The notes below the pieces were generated by a model. The model did no database searches and had not been told where the DNA came from. It worked only from the letters and a program-made list of their open reading frames with translations. A DNA stretch of 64,000 nt, taken from assembly GCF_013205025.1 (NCBI RefSeq), contig NZ_JABMLE010000001.1:1488001-1552000 (forward strand), given 5' to 3'. Made by a program: the position numbers and the translations under genes. Shown here piece after piece: positions 17,231 to 27,006 of the stretch; positions within the stretch are counted from its first letter, which is position 1, and every line of letters begins with the position of its first letter. Source of the stretch: Rathayibacter sp. VKM Ac-2857. Its GTDB lineage: Bacteria; Actinomycetota; Actinomycetes; Actinomycetales; Microbacteriaceae.

Positions 17231-18628
17231 ATGACCCGACACCCTCGCCGCACCGGGCGACCGCACGCCGAGCCGCTGCGCACCCTCGACGAGAAGTTCG
17301 TCTCGAACGCCGTCGTCTACGAGGTCGCCCGGCCGACCGGCTCGATGATCGTCGACGATGCGCCGTTCCGCCGCGCGGACGGCTCGCTCGACCGCGACCT
17401 CGTCTACTCCGCCTGGGAGGCGTTCATCCGCACCTCCCCCGCGGTGCGGCAGCGGCTCGCGCGCGCGCCGCTCGGCCTGTTCACGCCCTCGTGGGTGTCG
17501 GTCGACGAGATCGACGTCCGCGACCACGTGCGCTTCCACCCGGGCGTCGTCGAGTGGGACCCGCGCCACGTCGAGCTGCTCACCGGCGCCTTCAACGGGC
17601 CGATGGACCCGAAGGGCCCGCTCTGGGACATCCTCGTGGTCGAGCTCTCGACCGGTCAGCTGGGCTTCGCGGTGCGGATCCACCACGCGCTCGGCGACGG
17701 CATGTTCGGCCTCGTGCTGATCCAGGCCTTCTCGTCGGGCGAGCCGATCGAGTTCGCGCCGTACAGCCGCGCGCCGATGCGCTTCCCCGACGACCCGCGA
17801 CCGCCGCGCGGCCCGCTCTCGCTGACGCTCGCCGCGCGCCGCCAGATCGCCTCGACCCACGCCTCGCTCGCAGACGAGTGGACCGAGTGGAAGCGCAAGC
17901 CGCTGAAGAAGCGGATCACCCGCGTCGGCGGCCGCAACATCCGCGCCGCCCGCGACTGGTGGATCCGCCGCTCGGGACTGCTCGAGCGCAGCATCAAGCC
18001 GCGCGACGCCGCGATCCTCACCGCCGACCTCAAGACCGCGAAGGCGGCGGCCCGCGCGGCCGGCGGCTCGGTCGCCGACCTGACCGTCGCCCTCGCCCTG
18101 CACGCCTTCGCCGCCCTGCACCCCGAGCGCGAGGAGATCGCGACGCTCGTGCCCGTGTCGCCGCGCCGCGACAAGAACGAGGTCAAGCGCAACCACGTGT
18201 CGATGGTGCGGGTGGCCGTCCCGGTGTCGCTCGGGCTCGCCGAGACGGTGGCGAGCGTGCGCGAGCAGGTGCAGCTCGCCGTCGAGACCGGCGAGAGCGG
18301 GATCACCCGCGGCCGGAAGGACTGGCAGGGCTACGCGTCCTACCTCCCCGTCTTCCTGCGCCCGCGCTGGTTCGGCACCGCCGAGCTGGCCTCGATGACC
18401 CTCTGGCCCGTGACCGAGCCGGACGACGAGGCCGCGGTCTTCGCGAGCTCGTTCACCAAGCGGCTCGACATCGCGATCTCGGTGCGGTCGGACCTCGACG
18501 CCGACCTGTTCATCGACTCCATCGCCGCCTCGCTGACCGAGATCGGCGCGCCGGTGATCGATCCGCTCGCCGAGCAGACCCCCGCCGGATCGCCGGACGA
18601 CCACGAACCGAACGGAGCCGGCCGATGA
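17231..18628 (+). CDS. WS/DGAT (wax-ester synthase/acyl-CoA acyltransferase) family protein
   Basis: A 465-residue condensation-fold acyltransferase. The catalytic HHxxxDG motif is intact as HHALGDG (His151, His152, Asp156). Other family landmarks are [18 protein letters not shown] before it, [13 protein letters not shown] and [14 protein letters not shown] in the second half, and the C-terminal [17 protein letters not shown] region. Classical members make wax esters or triacylglycerol; mycobacterial relatives of this fold acylate sugars. Here it lies between glycosyltransferases and overlaps the next acyltransferase gene (ATGA), so I infer acylation of a sugar or glycolipid in this pathway. 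That assignment is context only. Confidence 0.85.
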   Translation: MTRHPRRTGRPHAEPLRTLDEKFVSNAVVYEVARPTGSMIVDDAPFRRADGSLDRDLVYSAWEAFIRTSPAVRQRLARAPLGLFTPSWVSVDEIDVRDHVRFHPGVVEWDPRHVELLTGAFNGPMDPKGPLWDILVVELSTGQLGFAVRIHHALGDGMFGLVLIQAFSSGEPIEFAPYSRAPMRFPDDPRPPRGPLSLTLAARRQIASTHASLADEWTEWKRKPLKKRITRVGGRNIRAARDWWIRRSGLLERSIKPRDAAILTADLKTAKAAARAAGGSVADLTVALALHAFAALHPEREEIATLVPVSPRRDKNEVKRNHVSMVRVAVPVSLGLAETVASVREQVQLAVETGESGITRGRKDWQGYASYLPVFLRPRWFGTAELASMTLWPVTEPDDEAAVFASSFTKRLDIAISVRSDLDADLFIDSIAASLTEIGAPVIDPLAEQTPAGSPDDHEPNGAGR

Positions 18629-19158
18629 GCCAGGGCGGCGGACCGCTGCGCACCCTCACCAAGGTGCGCACCTACCTGCAGGCCGTGCGCCTGCTGCACT
18701 TCCACGCGTACAGCCACGCGGACCAGGTGCCGCGCCTCACCCGCGGCGCCGACGTCTCGTTCGCGCCGAACGTGTCGTTCCGGAACGCGGAGCGGATCAC
18801 GCTCGGCGCCGGCACCCACATCGGCGAGAACTCGCTGCTCTGGGCCGGCAACAGCACCGGACGGATCACCCTCGGCGCGAAGTGCCTGCTGGCGCCGAAC
18901 GTCACGATCACCGCCTCGAACTACGGCATCGTCCAGGGCACGCCCGTGATGGACCAGCCGAAGATCGAGAAGGACATCGTGATCGGCCGGGACGTCTGGC
19001 TCGGCGCGAACGTGGTCGTCGTCGCGGGCGTCACCATCGGCGACGGCGCGATCGTCGGCGCGGGGGCCGTGGTCACCAAGGACCTGCCCGCGAACTGCAT
19101 CGCCGGCGGCGTGCCCGCCAAGGTGATCGGGCAGCGACCGGAGGCCGATCGTGCCTGA
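18625..19158 (+). CDS. Left-handed beta-helix acyltransferase (hexapeptide family)
   Basis: A 177-residue hexapeptide transferase: [32 protein letters not shown], then [52 protein letters not shown]. The final part is typical of serine/maltose-type O-acetyltransferases. The usual HxxH-like active-site loop is represented by [10 protein letters not shown] rather than a clear His, so the catalytic base is uncertain. It is coupled to the WS/DGAT gene upstream (ATGA) and overlaps the next glycosyltransferase by 8 bp. Presumed O-acetyltransferase for a sugar of the repeat unit. Confidence 0.82.
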   Translation: MSQGGGPLRTLTKVRTYLQAVRLLHFHAYSHADQVPRLTRGADVSFAPNVSFRNAERITLGAGTHIGENSLLWAGNSTGRITLGAKCLLAPNVTITASNYGIVQGTPVMDQPKIEKDIVIGRDVWLGANVVVVAGVTIGDGAIVGAGAVVTKDLPANCIAGGVPAKVIGQRPEADRA

Positions 19159-20155
19159 GGCCGTGGACACCAGCCTGGCGATCGTCGTCGTCAGCTACAA
19201 CACCCGAGAGAAGACGCTGGCCTGCCTCGCGTCGATCCCGCTCGGCGACGCGCCGACGCCCCCGCACGTGATCGTGGTCGACAACGGCTCCGAGGACGGC
19301 AGCGCGGAGGCGATCCGCGCCGCGCACCCCGAGGCGACCGTGATCGAGGCGGGCGACAACCTCGGCTTCGCCCGCGGCGTGAACCGCGGCGTCGCGGCGG
19401 CGACCGAGCGCTTCGTGCTGCTGCTGAACCCCGACACGCTCGTGCTCGAGGGCTCGTTCCGCGCGCTGCTGGAGTTCGCCGTCGCGAACCCGCGCTACGG
19501 CGTCTACGGCGGGCGCACCCTCCGGCCCGACGGCTCGGTCGACCCCTCGTCCTGCTGGGGCGCGCCGAGCCTGTGGTCGCTGCTGACCTACGCGACGATG
19601 CTCTCCACCGCGTTCCGCGGCAATCCGCTGCTCGACCCGGAGTCGCTCGGCCGCTGGCAGCGCGACAGCGTGCGCGAGGTGCCGATCATCACCGGCTGCC
19701 TGCTGCTGATGCCGCGCGAGGAGTACGAGCGGGTCGGCCGGCTCGACGAGCGCTTCTTCCTCTACGGCGAGGACGCCGAGTTCTCGATCCGCGCCCGCCG
19801 CGCGGGACTGCGCCCGGTGATCGTGCCGACCGCCGTGATCGTGCACGACGTCGGCGCCTCCACCCGCGACGCGGCGACCGCCGGCAACTCCGGCCGCAAG
19901 ATGTGCATGGTGATGGCGGGCAAGGCCACGATGATCCGCCTGGCCTGGAAGCCGCTGCCGGCCCGGATCGGCATCGCGCTGCTCCAGGCCGGTGCGCTCG
20001 TGCGCACGGTGCTCGAGACCGCGACCCGCCGTAAGCGCCGCGCCTGGACCGAGGTCTGGCAGCGCCGGGCCGACTGGCGCGTGGGCTACCCGGAGGCCGA
20101 GCGCACGCTCTTCGGCCGGGTGCCCGGCACCGGCGCGGCGGAGGTCGCCCGATGA
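19151..20155 (+). CDS. Family 2 glycosyltransferase, rhamnosyltransferase-like
   Basis: A 334-residue GT-A enzyme of the WbbL/RfbN type: [57 protein letters not shown], the metal motif as [13 protein letters not shown], and [28 protein letters not shown] and the FFLYGED acceptor block are characteristic of dTDP-rhamnosyltransferases, so rhamnose is a reasonable donor guess. A hydrophobic C-terminal stretch ([17 protein letters not shown]) may associate with membrane. The GTG start lies 8 bp inside the previous gene; its end overlaps the next ATG. Confidence 0.85.
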   Translation: MPEAVDTSLAIVVVSYNTREKTLACLASIPLGDAPTPPHVIVVDNGSEDGSAEAIRAAHPEATVIEAGDNLGFARGVNRGVAAATERFVLLLNPDTLVLEGSFRALLEFAVANPRYGVYGGRTLRPDGSVDPSSCWGAPSLWSLLTYATMLSTAFRGNPLLDPESLGRWQRDSVREVPIITGCLLLMPREEYERVGRLDERFFLYGEDAEFSIRARRAGLRPVIVPTAVIVHDVGASTRDAATAGNSGRKMCMVMAGKATMIRLAWKPLPARIGIALLQAGALVRTVLETATRRKRRAWTEVWQRRADWRVGYPEAERTLFGRVPGTGAAEVAR

Positions 20156-21306
20156 TCGCGGGCGGGACCCGCACCCTGCGCGGCCGCCTGCGCACGCGCC
20201 TGCGCGGACTGCTCTCCGGCGAGGACGCCCGGAGCCGCCGCCTGCGCGTCGAGGCCGAGCCGGCCTTCCGCACCCGCTACGCGAACCCGTACAACGCGCG
20301 GCTCTACACGGCGATGACCGCGGAGGGCGTGCTCGTGCGCGACCTCTCCTGGGCGCGCCTGCTGCTCGCGAAGGTCGACGTCGTGCACCTGCACTGGCCG
20401 GATCTGACCTTCCTCAGCGGCGTCCGCCGCTACCGGATCGTCGCGCGGCTGGTCTTCTTCTTCGCGTTCCTCCGCGTCGCGCGCCTGCGCGGCACCCGGC
20501 TGATCTGGACCGCGCACAACGTCACCTCGCACGAGGAGCGCGGCACCCCGTTCCTGCGCAACTGGTACCGCCGGCTGCTGACCGAGAACCTCGACGCGAT
20601 CGTCTGCCTCTCGGAGGAGGGTGTGACCGCGATGCGGCGCTCCTACCCCGAGCTCGCGGCGGTGCCCGCGTTCGTGACTCCGCACGGGCACTACCGGCAG
20701 GACTACGACTTCTCGGCGAGTCGCGCCGAGGCGCGCGCCGAGCTCGGTCTGGACCCGGACGCGCGGCTCGTCGTGTCGGTCGGCCAGATCCGGCCGTACA
20801 AGAACGTGCCGACCCTGATCGAGCGCTTCCGCGACCGCGAGGACGACGGCACGCTGCTCGCGATCGCCGGCAATCCGGCTCGAGGACCGCTGCGCGGCGT
20901 GATCGAGGAGGCGGCGGCGGGTGACGAGCGCATCCGGCTCGAGCTGTCCTTCCTCAGCGACGAGCGGATGGCGCTCTGGCTGCGCGCGAGCGACCTGGTC
21001 GTGCTGCCCTACTCGGCGATCCAGAACTCCGGCTCGGCGATCCTCGCGGTCTCGGCCGACCGGCCCGTGCTGGTGCCCGACCTCGGCGCGATGCACGAGC
21101 TGGCCGCGCTGGTCGGCCCGGACTGGGTGCGGCTCTACGACGGCGCCTTCGACACCGCGGCGCTCGACGGCGCCCTCGCCTGGCTCGACGAGCGCACCGT
21201 CGCGGACGACGCCTCGGCCGACCTCTCCGCACTGGAGTGGGACGCGATCGCCCGCGCCACGATCGCGGTCTACCGCGACGTGCTGCGGGCCCCGCGCCCG
21301 CGCTGA
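20152..21306 (+). CDS. Glycosyltransferase, GT-B (GT4-like)
   Basis: A 384-residue GT-B enzyme. N-terminal acceptor half: VDVVHLHWPDLTFLSG, LIWTAHNVTSHEERG, AIVCLSEEGVTAM. Donor half: RLVVSVGQIRPYKNVPTLIERF, LWLRASDLVVLPYSAIQNSGSAILAVSADRPVLVPDLG. The SGSAILA segment occupies the EX7E position but is altered, as in several mannosyl/glucosyl-transferase relatives of GumH and PssH. A hydrophobic patch (LVFFFAFLRVARL) may dock on membrane. Last gene of the rightward operon; a repeat island follows instead of another gene. Confidence 0.85.
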   Translation: MIAGGTRTLRGRLRTRLRGLLSGEDARSRRLRVEAEPAFRTRYANPYNARLYTAMTAEGVLVRDLSWARLLLAKVDVVHLHWPDLTFLSGVRRYRIVARLVFFFAFLRVARLRGTRLIWTAHNVTSHEERGTPFLRNWYRRLLTENLDAIVCLSEEGVTAMRRSYPELAAVPAFVTPHGHYRQDYDFSASRAEARAELGLDPDARLVVSVGQIRPYKNVPTLIERFRDREDDGTLLAIAGNPARGPLRGVIEEAAAGDERIRLELSFLSDERMALWLRASDLVVLPYSAIQNSGSAILAVSADRPVLVPDLGAMHELAALVGPDWVRLYDGAFDTAALDGALAWLDERTVADDASADLSALEWDAIARATIAVYRDVLRAPRPR

Positions 21307-21314
21307 CCTGCGCC

Positions 21315-21534
21315 CATGCTGATCGAGTAGCCCGCGCAGCGGGCGTATCGAGATCCACCCCCATCAGCAGCCGCGCCTGCGAAGGCGGGTCTCGATACGC
21401 CCCTCCGGGGCTACTCGACCAGCATGTTCCGCCAGCAGCCCGCCCTGTGGGCGACCCATGCTGATCGGAAGCCCGCCCTGTGGGCGACCCATGCTGATCG
21501 AGTAGCCCGCGCAGCGGGCGTATCGAGATCCGCC
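21315..21534. repeat. REP-like repeat island downstream of the polysaccharide operon
   Basis: Three REP-like copies lie here: 21315-21360 and 21490-21534 in one orientation, 21385-21425 inverted. Between the last two is a direct duplication with a 33-bp period (21437-21467 and 21470-21500, AGCCCGCCCTGTGGGCGACC then CATGCTGATCG), itself containing the palindrome GCCC...GGGC. The elements could form hairpins that end or protect the polysaccharide transcript. The remaining gap to 21743 contains TAGCTT at 21611-21616, a possible -10 box for the protease gene. Confidence 0.8.
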
Positions 21535-21743
21535 ATGATCAACACCCCCGCCCCCAGAATCCGCCCGCTGAAAAATCTCGAAGAGTAGTGCGCCGGAAAC
21601 CTGGGGCGGCTAGCTTTGGCTCCTGATCCCCCTTGCACTCCTCCGCCGGTCGCCCGCAGCATCCGGTGGTCGTCGGTCACCCCTGCCCGCCGAGCCCGCA
21701 CGGTCACCCCGCCCCGCCCGCCGCACAGAAACTCAGGACCTTC

Positions 21744-23609
21744 GTGATCCCTCGCTCCACCTCGTCGCGCCGCCCCGCCGGTCGTCTCCGCCGCTTCCTG
21801 GCCGCGACCGCCACCGCAGCCGTCGTCACCGCCGGTCTCGTCGGCGCCGCCGCGCTTCCCGCGCAGGCCGCCGATGCCGCCCGGACCGGCACCACGCAGA
21901 CCGGTGCCACGCAGACCGGCGCCGGCCGCTACGTCGTCACCGTCGACTCGAAGGCGGTCTCGACGACGCTCGCGAGCGCCCTCGGCCTCTCGCTCGACGC
22001 GTCCTACGGTGGAGGCGTCTCCGGCTTCACCGCGACCCTGACCGCCCGTCAGCACGCGATCCTCGCAGCGGACAGCCGTGTCCTCGGCCTCTCGCCCGCC
22101 GACCAGGTGGTCGAGGGCCAGGCGCAGACCATGCCCTCCCACGTCCTGACCGCGGAGGCCGACAAGGCCCCGGTCACCGCCGGCGACGGCGTCACCAACT
22201 GGACCGGGCCCGCCGTCGCGGTCATCGACTCCGGCGTGAGCGCGCACCCCGACTACAACCTGGCCAAGCAGGTCAACTGCTTCGGCTCCGGCACCGCCGA
22301 GGACGCCAACGGCCACGGCACCGGCGTCTCCGGCTACATGACCGCGCTCGACAACGGCTCCGGCACCGTCGGCATCGCCCCGGGTGCGCCGATCTACTCG
22401 GTCCGCGCGCTCGACGCCAACAACAAGGGCAGCATCTCGACCCTGATGTGCGCGCTCGACTGGGTGTCGCAGAACGCCGCGACCTACAACATCAAGGTCG
22501 TCAACATGTCGCTCGCCACGAACGGCGTCGACGACAACAACTGCGGACGCACCAACGGCGACACCATCCACCAGGCGGTCTGCGACCTCGTCGCGAAGGG
22601 CGTGACCGTGGTCTCGGCCGCCGGCAACTCCGCTGCGGACCTGTCGAAGTACATCCCGGCCGCCTACGACGAGGTCCTCGCCGTCACGAACTTCGCGAAC
22701 TACGACGGCAAGCCGGGCTCGCTCGCGGCCGTCCCGTGCTCGAACGTGACCACCAAGGACGACAACTACACGCTGAACAGCAACTTCGCGTCGGCCGCCG
22801 ACGCCGGTCACACCATCGCCGCGCCCGGCACCTGCCCCTACACCACCAAGAAGGGCAACACCTACGCGTACATCCAGACCGGCACCAGCATGTCGACGGC
22901 CGCCGCCTCCGGTGTCGTCCTCGACTGCCTCGCGGCCGGCGGATCCTGCGTGGGCAAGAGCCCCGCGCAGGTCATCGCCCAGGTGATCGCCCAGGCCAAG
23001 TCGGCCACGCTCGACCGCGGGCGCACCTTCGTCGGCGACCCGACCAGCCCCGTCTCCGGCCGCTACTACGGCTACGGCGTGAGCACGATCCCGGTCGGGA
23101 CGGTCGTCACCCCGACGCCGACCCCCACCGCGACGCCGACCGCGACCGCGACGCCCACCGCCACGCCGACTCCGACCGCGACGCCCACGGCGACCGCGAC
23201 CCCGAAGCCGACGGCCACTCCGACCGCGACGCCGACCCCGACCGCGACGCCCACCGCGACCGCGACCCCGAAGCCGACCGCGACTCCCACCGCCACCCCG
23301 ACGCCGACCTCCGGCGCCGACACGGTAAAGCCGCAGGCCAAGATCGTCTCGCCCGCCAGCCAGACGACCGTGACCGGCACCGTGACCCTCGTCGCGAACG
23401 CGAGCGACAACGTCGCAGTCACCAGCGTCGCCTTCTGGTCCGGCTCGACCAAGCTCGGCGACGGCGTCAAGCAGGCCGACGGCACCTGGTCGCTGACCGC
23501 GAACAGCAAGAACTGGCCGAACGCGACCTACGTCGTGGTCGCCAAGGCCACGGACGCCGCGGGCAACGTGGGGTCCAGCGCCTCTATCACGCTGGTGATC
23601 AAGAACTGA
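21744..23609 (+). CDS. Secreted S8 (subtilisin-like) serine protease with Ig-like C-terminal domain
   Basis: A 621-residue exported protease. Signal peptide residues 1-42 (RRFLA...AALPAQA), then an I9-type prodomain ([12 protein letters not shown]...[11 protein letters not shown], about 50-125). The catalytic domain has Asp162 (AVIDSG), His191 (NGHGTGVSG), Asn of SAAGNSAAD and Ser382 (GTSMS), so the triad is complete. A Pro-Thr-Ala-Thr linker (about 455-530) leads to a C-terminal Ig-like domain of about 90 residues ([20 protein letters not shown]...[13 protein letters not shown]). The same linker-domain pair ends the beta-helix protein at 34901. GTG start with AGGA 7 bases upstream. Its position after the polysaccharide locus suggests a surface or matrix role; substrate unknown. 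Confidence 0.9.
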   Translation: MIPRSTSSRRPAGRLRRFLAATATAAVVTAGLVGAAALPAQAADAARTGTTQTGATQTGAGRYVVTVDSKAVSTTLASALGLSLDASYGGGVSGFTATLTARQHAILAADSRVLGLSPADQVVEGQAQTMPSHVLTAEADKAPVTAGDGVTNWTGPAVAVIDSGVSAHPDYNLAKQVNCFGSGTAEDANGHGTGVSGYMTALDNGSGTVGIAPGAPIYSVRALDANNKGSISTLMCALDWVSQNAATYNIKVVNMSLATNGVDDNNCGRTNGDTIHQAVCDLVAKGVTVVSAAGNSAADLSKYIPAAYDEVLAVTNFANYDGKPGSLAAVPCSNVTTKDDNYTLNSNFASAADAGHTIAAPGTCPYTTKKGNTYAYIQTGTSMSTAAASGVVLDCLAAGGSCVGKSPAQVIAQVIAQAKSATLDRGRTFVGDPTSPVSGRYYGYGVSTIPVGTVVTPTPTPTATPTATATPTATPTPTATPTATATPKPTATPTATPTPTATPTATATPKPTATPTATPTPTSGADTVKPQAKIVSPASQTTVTGTVTLVANASDNVAVTSVAFWSGSTKLGDGVKQADGTWSLTANSKNWPNATYVVVAKATDAAGNVGSSASITLVIKN

Positions 23610-23637
23610 TCCGCTCCCCCTGATCCGTCCCGCCTGA

Positions 23638-23673
23638 ACGGCCCGGCTCCCTCCTCGGAAGGAGCCGGGCCGT
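23638..23673 (+). terminator. Intrinsic-type terminator of the protease gene
   Basis: A perfect 13-bp stem (ACGGCCCGGCTCC / GGAGCCGGGCCGT) with a 10-base loop, starting 29 bases after the protease stop codon. It is followed by a short TCGCGTT rather than a T tract. Confidence 0.85.
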
Positions 23674-23779
23674 TCGCGTTCCCACGGCGCGGTCGCCGCG
23701 TCAAGGGCGGGTGCGGCGGCGGCGCGGTCCGTAGCGTCGGAGTCGCGCGGTCGACCCCCGGCGGCGCGGAGAGGCAGTC

Positions 23780-23992
23780 ATGAGCGACACAGAGCAGAAC
23801 GGCCCCGTCATGGACGGCGCCGAGGACGCGAGCAACGACGACAAGCTGAGCGGCCTGATCGAGCAGGTCGACCACGACCACGGCGACGAGGGCGCGGGCG
23901 CCATGGCCGACGCGCTCCGCGACCGCGCCGACGAGACCGACACCGAGATCACCTCCTCCGACGAGACGGAGACCCGCACCGAGACGGAGTAG
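23780..23992 (+). CDS. Small acidic hypothetical protein
   Basis: A 70-residue, strongly acidic protein (SDTEQNG...EQVDHDHGDEGAGAMADALRDRADETDTEITSSDETETRTETE). It has no hydrophobic segment and a predicted helical centre. The ATG follows GGAGAGG at a good spacing, and codon use is like its neighbours, so I regard it as real. It stands alone between the protease terminator and a repeat island. No family recognised. Confidence 0.6.
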   Translation: MSDTEQNGPVMDGAEDASNDDKLSGLIEQVDHDHGDEGAGAMADALRDRADETDTEITSSDETETRTETE

Positions 23993-24002
23993 CGCCGGGC
24001 GC

Positions 24003-24470
24003 CGGTCGCGTATCGAGCGGCGCCGTCGCTTCGCGTCTCGATGTTGAGGCGGAGGACACGGCGGCGGCCCTTCATGCTCGTCGAGTAGCCCCGCAGGGGC
24101 GTATCGAGCGGGGAAGCCGCTTCGCGTCTCGGTGGTGAGGGAGAGGACGCGGCTGCGCCGCAACATGTTGGTCGAGTAGCCCCGCAGGGGCGTATCGAGA
24201 CCCGCCGTCATCAGCAGGGCGGGTCTGCAGACTTCTGTTCTGACGGTGGTGGATCTCGATACGCCCGCTCCGCGGGCTACTCGATCAGCATGAGGCCGCC
24301 CGCCCCTCGAGCAGCCGCCCCAGGCGGCCCCGCACGCTGGTCGAGCAGCAGCCCTTTGGCGGTACTTGCACGCGGGCCGAGTGGCCGAAGGGCATATCGA
24401 GCACCAACCCCGGTCGGGGGGCGGTCCATGCTGGTCGAGTAGCCCGAAGGGCGTATCGAGACCCACCACC
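24003..24470. repeat. REP-like repeat island, left of HNH gene 1 (contains ~220-bp direct repeat, left copy)
   Basis: Intergenic DNA made of REP-like palindromes: copies at 24073-24110, 24164-24206 and 24427-24466 in one orientation and 24246-24292 inverted, plus decayed pieces at 24327-24400. Segment 24073-24292 (220 bp) is repeated with scattered mismatches at 25922-26142 on the other side of the HNH gene. Shared inner sequence includes GAAGCCGCTTCGCG, GAGGACGCGGCTGCGCCGC and GGGTCTGCAGACT. No gene is present. Confidence 0.85.
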
Positions 24471-24580
24471 GCCGAGACATCCGGCAGCAAGCCTCCTCCC
24501 CAACCCCGTATTTGACCCCACTCTCCCCGATCGGCCCGCGATCCCACTCCGGTGTCGGTGGTCCCTGATTCAATACGCGT

Positions 24581-25885
24581 ATGTCAGATGATGAGGATGC
24601 AGCGGCACTCGCGGAGGTGCGCGACTGCTTCGACGACTCCGCCGCCGCCGAGCGCGCCGCGTCCCCGACGCGCCTTCGGGCCGCGGAACGGATGCACCGC
24701 GGCTACCGAAAAGCGCTCACCGTCCCCGAGTCGTTCGCCCGCGGCGCGACCCGCAGCGAGACCCGCGACCTGGTCGAGCGCTCCCTCCGCGCCGAGCTGG
24801 CGGTGGCGTACGGTGAGTCGGAGCAAGAGGTCTCCCGCCGTCTCGAGACCGCGCAGCTCCTGATGGAGCACCTGCCGCTCACCCGCGCCCTGCTCCGCGA
24901 CGGTCGGATCCTCTGGAAGGTCGGCGAGGCGATCTGCAGAACCGCCGGCAGCCTCCCCGAAGCGTCCCGCGCGGCGCTCGACGAGCGCGCCGCCGACGCC
25001 GCCCTCACGATGACCACCACGCAGCTGCGCCGAGCCCTCGGCCGCTGGCGCGAGGAGCTGCACGAGGATCCCCTCGCCCAGCGCCACGCCCGAGCCCGTC
25101 AGGACCGCGCCGTGTGGGTGACCCCGGACGTCGATGGGATGGCGACGCTCTGCGTGTACGGGTCGGCGCCTGCCGTCTCCAGCGCCTACGACCGCCTGCG
25201 TCGCATCGCCCGCACCCTCCGCGACGAAGGCGCCCCCCGCACTCTCCAGCAGCTCAGCGCCGACGCCGCGATCGACCTGCTCTGCGACGGAGACATCGCC
25301 GGCACCACGCCCAACGCCGAGCATCGACCCGACCCGACCTTCGTCCCCGGCGTCCGCGCCGAGGTGCGACTCACCCTCGCAGCCTCCACCGCCGTCGGTC
25401 TCGACGACGCGCCCGCGGACCTCGACGGCTACGGCCCGGTCCCCGCGGAGAACGCCCGCGAACTGATCCGCACCGCCGCATCCTTCACCCGAGTCCTCGT
25501 CGACCCGGACACCGGCGCCGTCAACTCGGTCGGCCGCACCTGGCGCGTCCCGCCGCCGCAGATGCGCCTGCACCTGCAGCTCCGGGACCAGACCTGCCGC
25601 TTCCCCGGCTGCACCCGGACTGCATCGAGGGCCGAGGCCGACCACACCATCGAGTGGCGCAACGGCGGCGAGACCTCTCTCGAGAACCTCGTCATGCTCT
25701 GCACTTCCCACCACCACGTCCGGCACGGAGAGCAGTGGAGCTACGACCGGATCGACGACCACGGGACCATCGAGTGGACGAGCCCGACCGGCCGACGGAT
25801 CAGCAACCGCCCGCCACCCCTGCCCGGCCGCCCACCCGACCCGCCGCCGGGACCGCGCTTCGACGACACCCCCGCACCGTTCTGA
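24581..25885 (+). CDS. DUF222/HNH endonuclease-signature protein, copy 1
   Basis: A 434-residue member of the actinobacterial DUF222 plus HNH family (related to the 13E12 repeat proteins of mycobacteria). Residues about 10-320 are the helical DUF222 part (LTVPESFARGATRSETRDLVERSLRAELAVAYGES...). The C-terminal HNH nuclease is intact: two Cys in TCRFPGCTR, then ADHTIEWRNGG with His355, Asn369 in SLENL, LC and the HHH cluster. Members are plausible nucleases, but their biological role is not established. A near-identical paralogue lies at 47778. No ribosome site is visible; TTCAAT ends about 6-7 bases before the ATG, suggesting leaderless expression. Repeat islands flank it on both sides. Confidence 0.9.
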   Translation: MSDDEDAAALAEVRDCFDDSAAAERAASPTRLRAAERMHRGYRKALTVPESFARGATRSETRDLVERSLRAELAVAYGESEQEVSRRLETAQLLMEHLPLTRALLRDGRILWKVGEAICRTAGSLPEASRAALDERAADAALTMTTTQLRRALGRWREELHEDPLAQRHARARQDRAVWVTPDVDGMATLCVYGSAPAVSSAYDRLRRIARTLRDEGAPRTLQQLSADAAIDLLCDGDIAGTTPNAEHRPDPTFVPGVRAEVRLTLAASTAVGLDDAPADLDGYGPVPAENARELIRTAASFTRVLVDPDTGAVNSVGRTWRVPPPQMRLHLQLRDQTCRFPGCTRTASRAEADHTIEWRNGGETSLENLVMLCTSHHHVRHGEQWSYDRIDDHGTIEWTSPTGRRISNRPPPLPGRPPDPPPGPRFDDTPAPF

Positions 25886-25893
25886 CGGTGGTG

Positions 25894-26283
25894 GATCTAC
25901 TTGGAAGAGACGCCCGCAGAACATGCTGTTCGAGTAGCCCCGCAGGGGCGTATCGAGCGGCGAAGCCGCTTCGCGACTCGGTGGCGGGGGAAAGGACGCG
26001 GCTGCGCCGCGTCATGCTGGTCGAGTAGCCCCGCAGGGGCGTATCGAGACCCACCGTCACCAGCAGGACGGGTCTGCAGACTCAGCGTCCTGACGGTGGG
26101 GGATCTCGATACGCCCACTGCGCGGGCTACTCGATCAGCATGACTTTCCCCATATGGATGAGGTGATCTTTCCTAAGAGACCCACCACCGCAGGAACGTT
26201 GCCCTCTTCCCCGCCCTGCGCCGGCGCCGAAGGCACCCCCTCCGCTCGATACGCCCGCGAAGCGAGCTACTCGATCAGCATTG
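25894..26283. repeat. REP-like repeat island, right of HNH gene 1 (direct repeat, right copy)
   Basis: REP-like copies at 25922-25960 and 26011-26055 in one orientation and 26098-26142 and 26242-26282 inverted. Segment 25922-26142 is the right copy of the direct repeat of about 220 bp described on the left side. Segment 25894-25921 (GGATCTACTTGGAAGAGACG...) reappears at 47281-47309 and segment 26179-26283 at 47345-47448, both upstream of HNH copy 2. The rest of the gap to 26443 shows nothing I can assign. Confidence 0.85.
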
Positions 26284-26443
26284 GTGCCCCGCTGGGCGGG
26301 CTGGTCGGCGAGCATGGACGCAGTGCACGCCGAGCGGACCGCCGCTGCTCGCCATATCTTCCTCACGTGAGCACGCGCTCGCACGGACCGATCCCCCGTC
26401 CGCCGCACACCGTCCACCTGCGCCACCCTCTGGAAAGGCAGCC

Positions 26444-26922
26444 GTGCCCGACGCCCTCCTCGTGCCCCTCCTGCTCGCCGCGCTCGTCACCAACGGCCTG
26501 GCGGCGGGCTTCTTCTACGCCTTCGCCTGCGCGGTGATGCCGGGCCTGGCCCGGACGGACGACCGCGCGTTCGTCAGCGCGATGACCTCGATCAACGCCG
26601 CCGTGCAGAACCCGCTGTTCGCCGTGTCGTTCGTCGGCAGCGGTCTCGCCTCCGCCGCCGCGCTGGTCGCAGCCCTCGCCGGCGGCGCCGGTGCCGCGAC
26701 GACCGCCGCGGTCGCGGGGCCCTCGCCCTCGCGGTGCTCCAGTACGTCGTCACCTTCGGGCGCAGCATCCCGCTCAACCTGCGACTGGACCGGTCCGCCG
26801 ACGGCTCGCTCCCCGACGCGCGGCGCGGGTTCGAGCGCGCCTGGATCCGCGCGAACACCGCGCGCGTGCTCGCCTCCGCCGGCTCGCTCCTCCTCCTCGG
26901 GATCGCCCTCGCGACGACCTGA
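26444..26922 (+). pseudogene. DUF1772/anthrone-oxygenase-like membrane protein, frameshifted
   Basis: The first frame (GTG at 26444, AAAGG upstream) gives PDALLVPLLLAALVTNGLAAGFFYAFACAVMPGLA and two or three helices up to about residue 90 (GAGAATTAAVAG). It then turns into Ser/Pro/Arg-rich nonsense. The family's second half continues in another frame from about 26713: LALAVLQYVVTFGRSIPLNLRLDR...RANTARVLASAGSLLLLGIALATT, ending at 26922. A single-base indel in 26700-26720, near GGGGCCC, explains both. Repaired length (about 159 residues) matches the family. It is either a true pseudogene or a sequencing error in a GC run. Confidence 0.75.
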
Positions 26923-27006
26923 CCGCCGCTCCCGTCGATCCGCGAGTCCGTCGACTCCCCGAAGACGGCAGGCTGGTCAGCACCACCCCGATCAAGGAGA
27001 CACACC

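Noticed and set aside
24003-26283. Insertion sequence with transposase
   Set aside because: Repeats flank the HNH gene, but no DDE, HUH or recombinase domain is encoded and the repeats are direct rather than terminal inverted.
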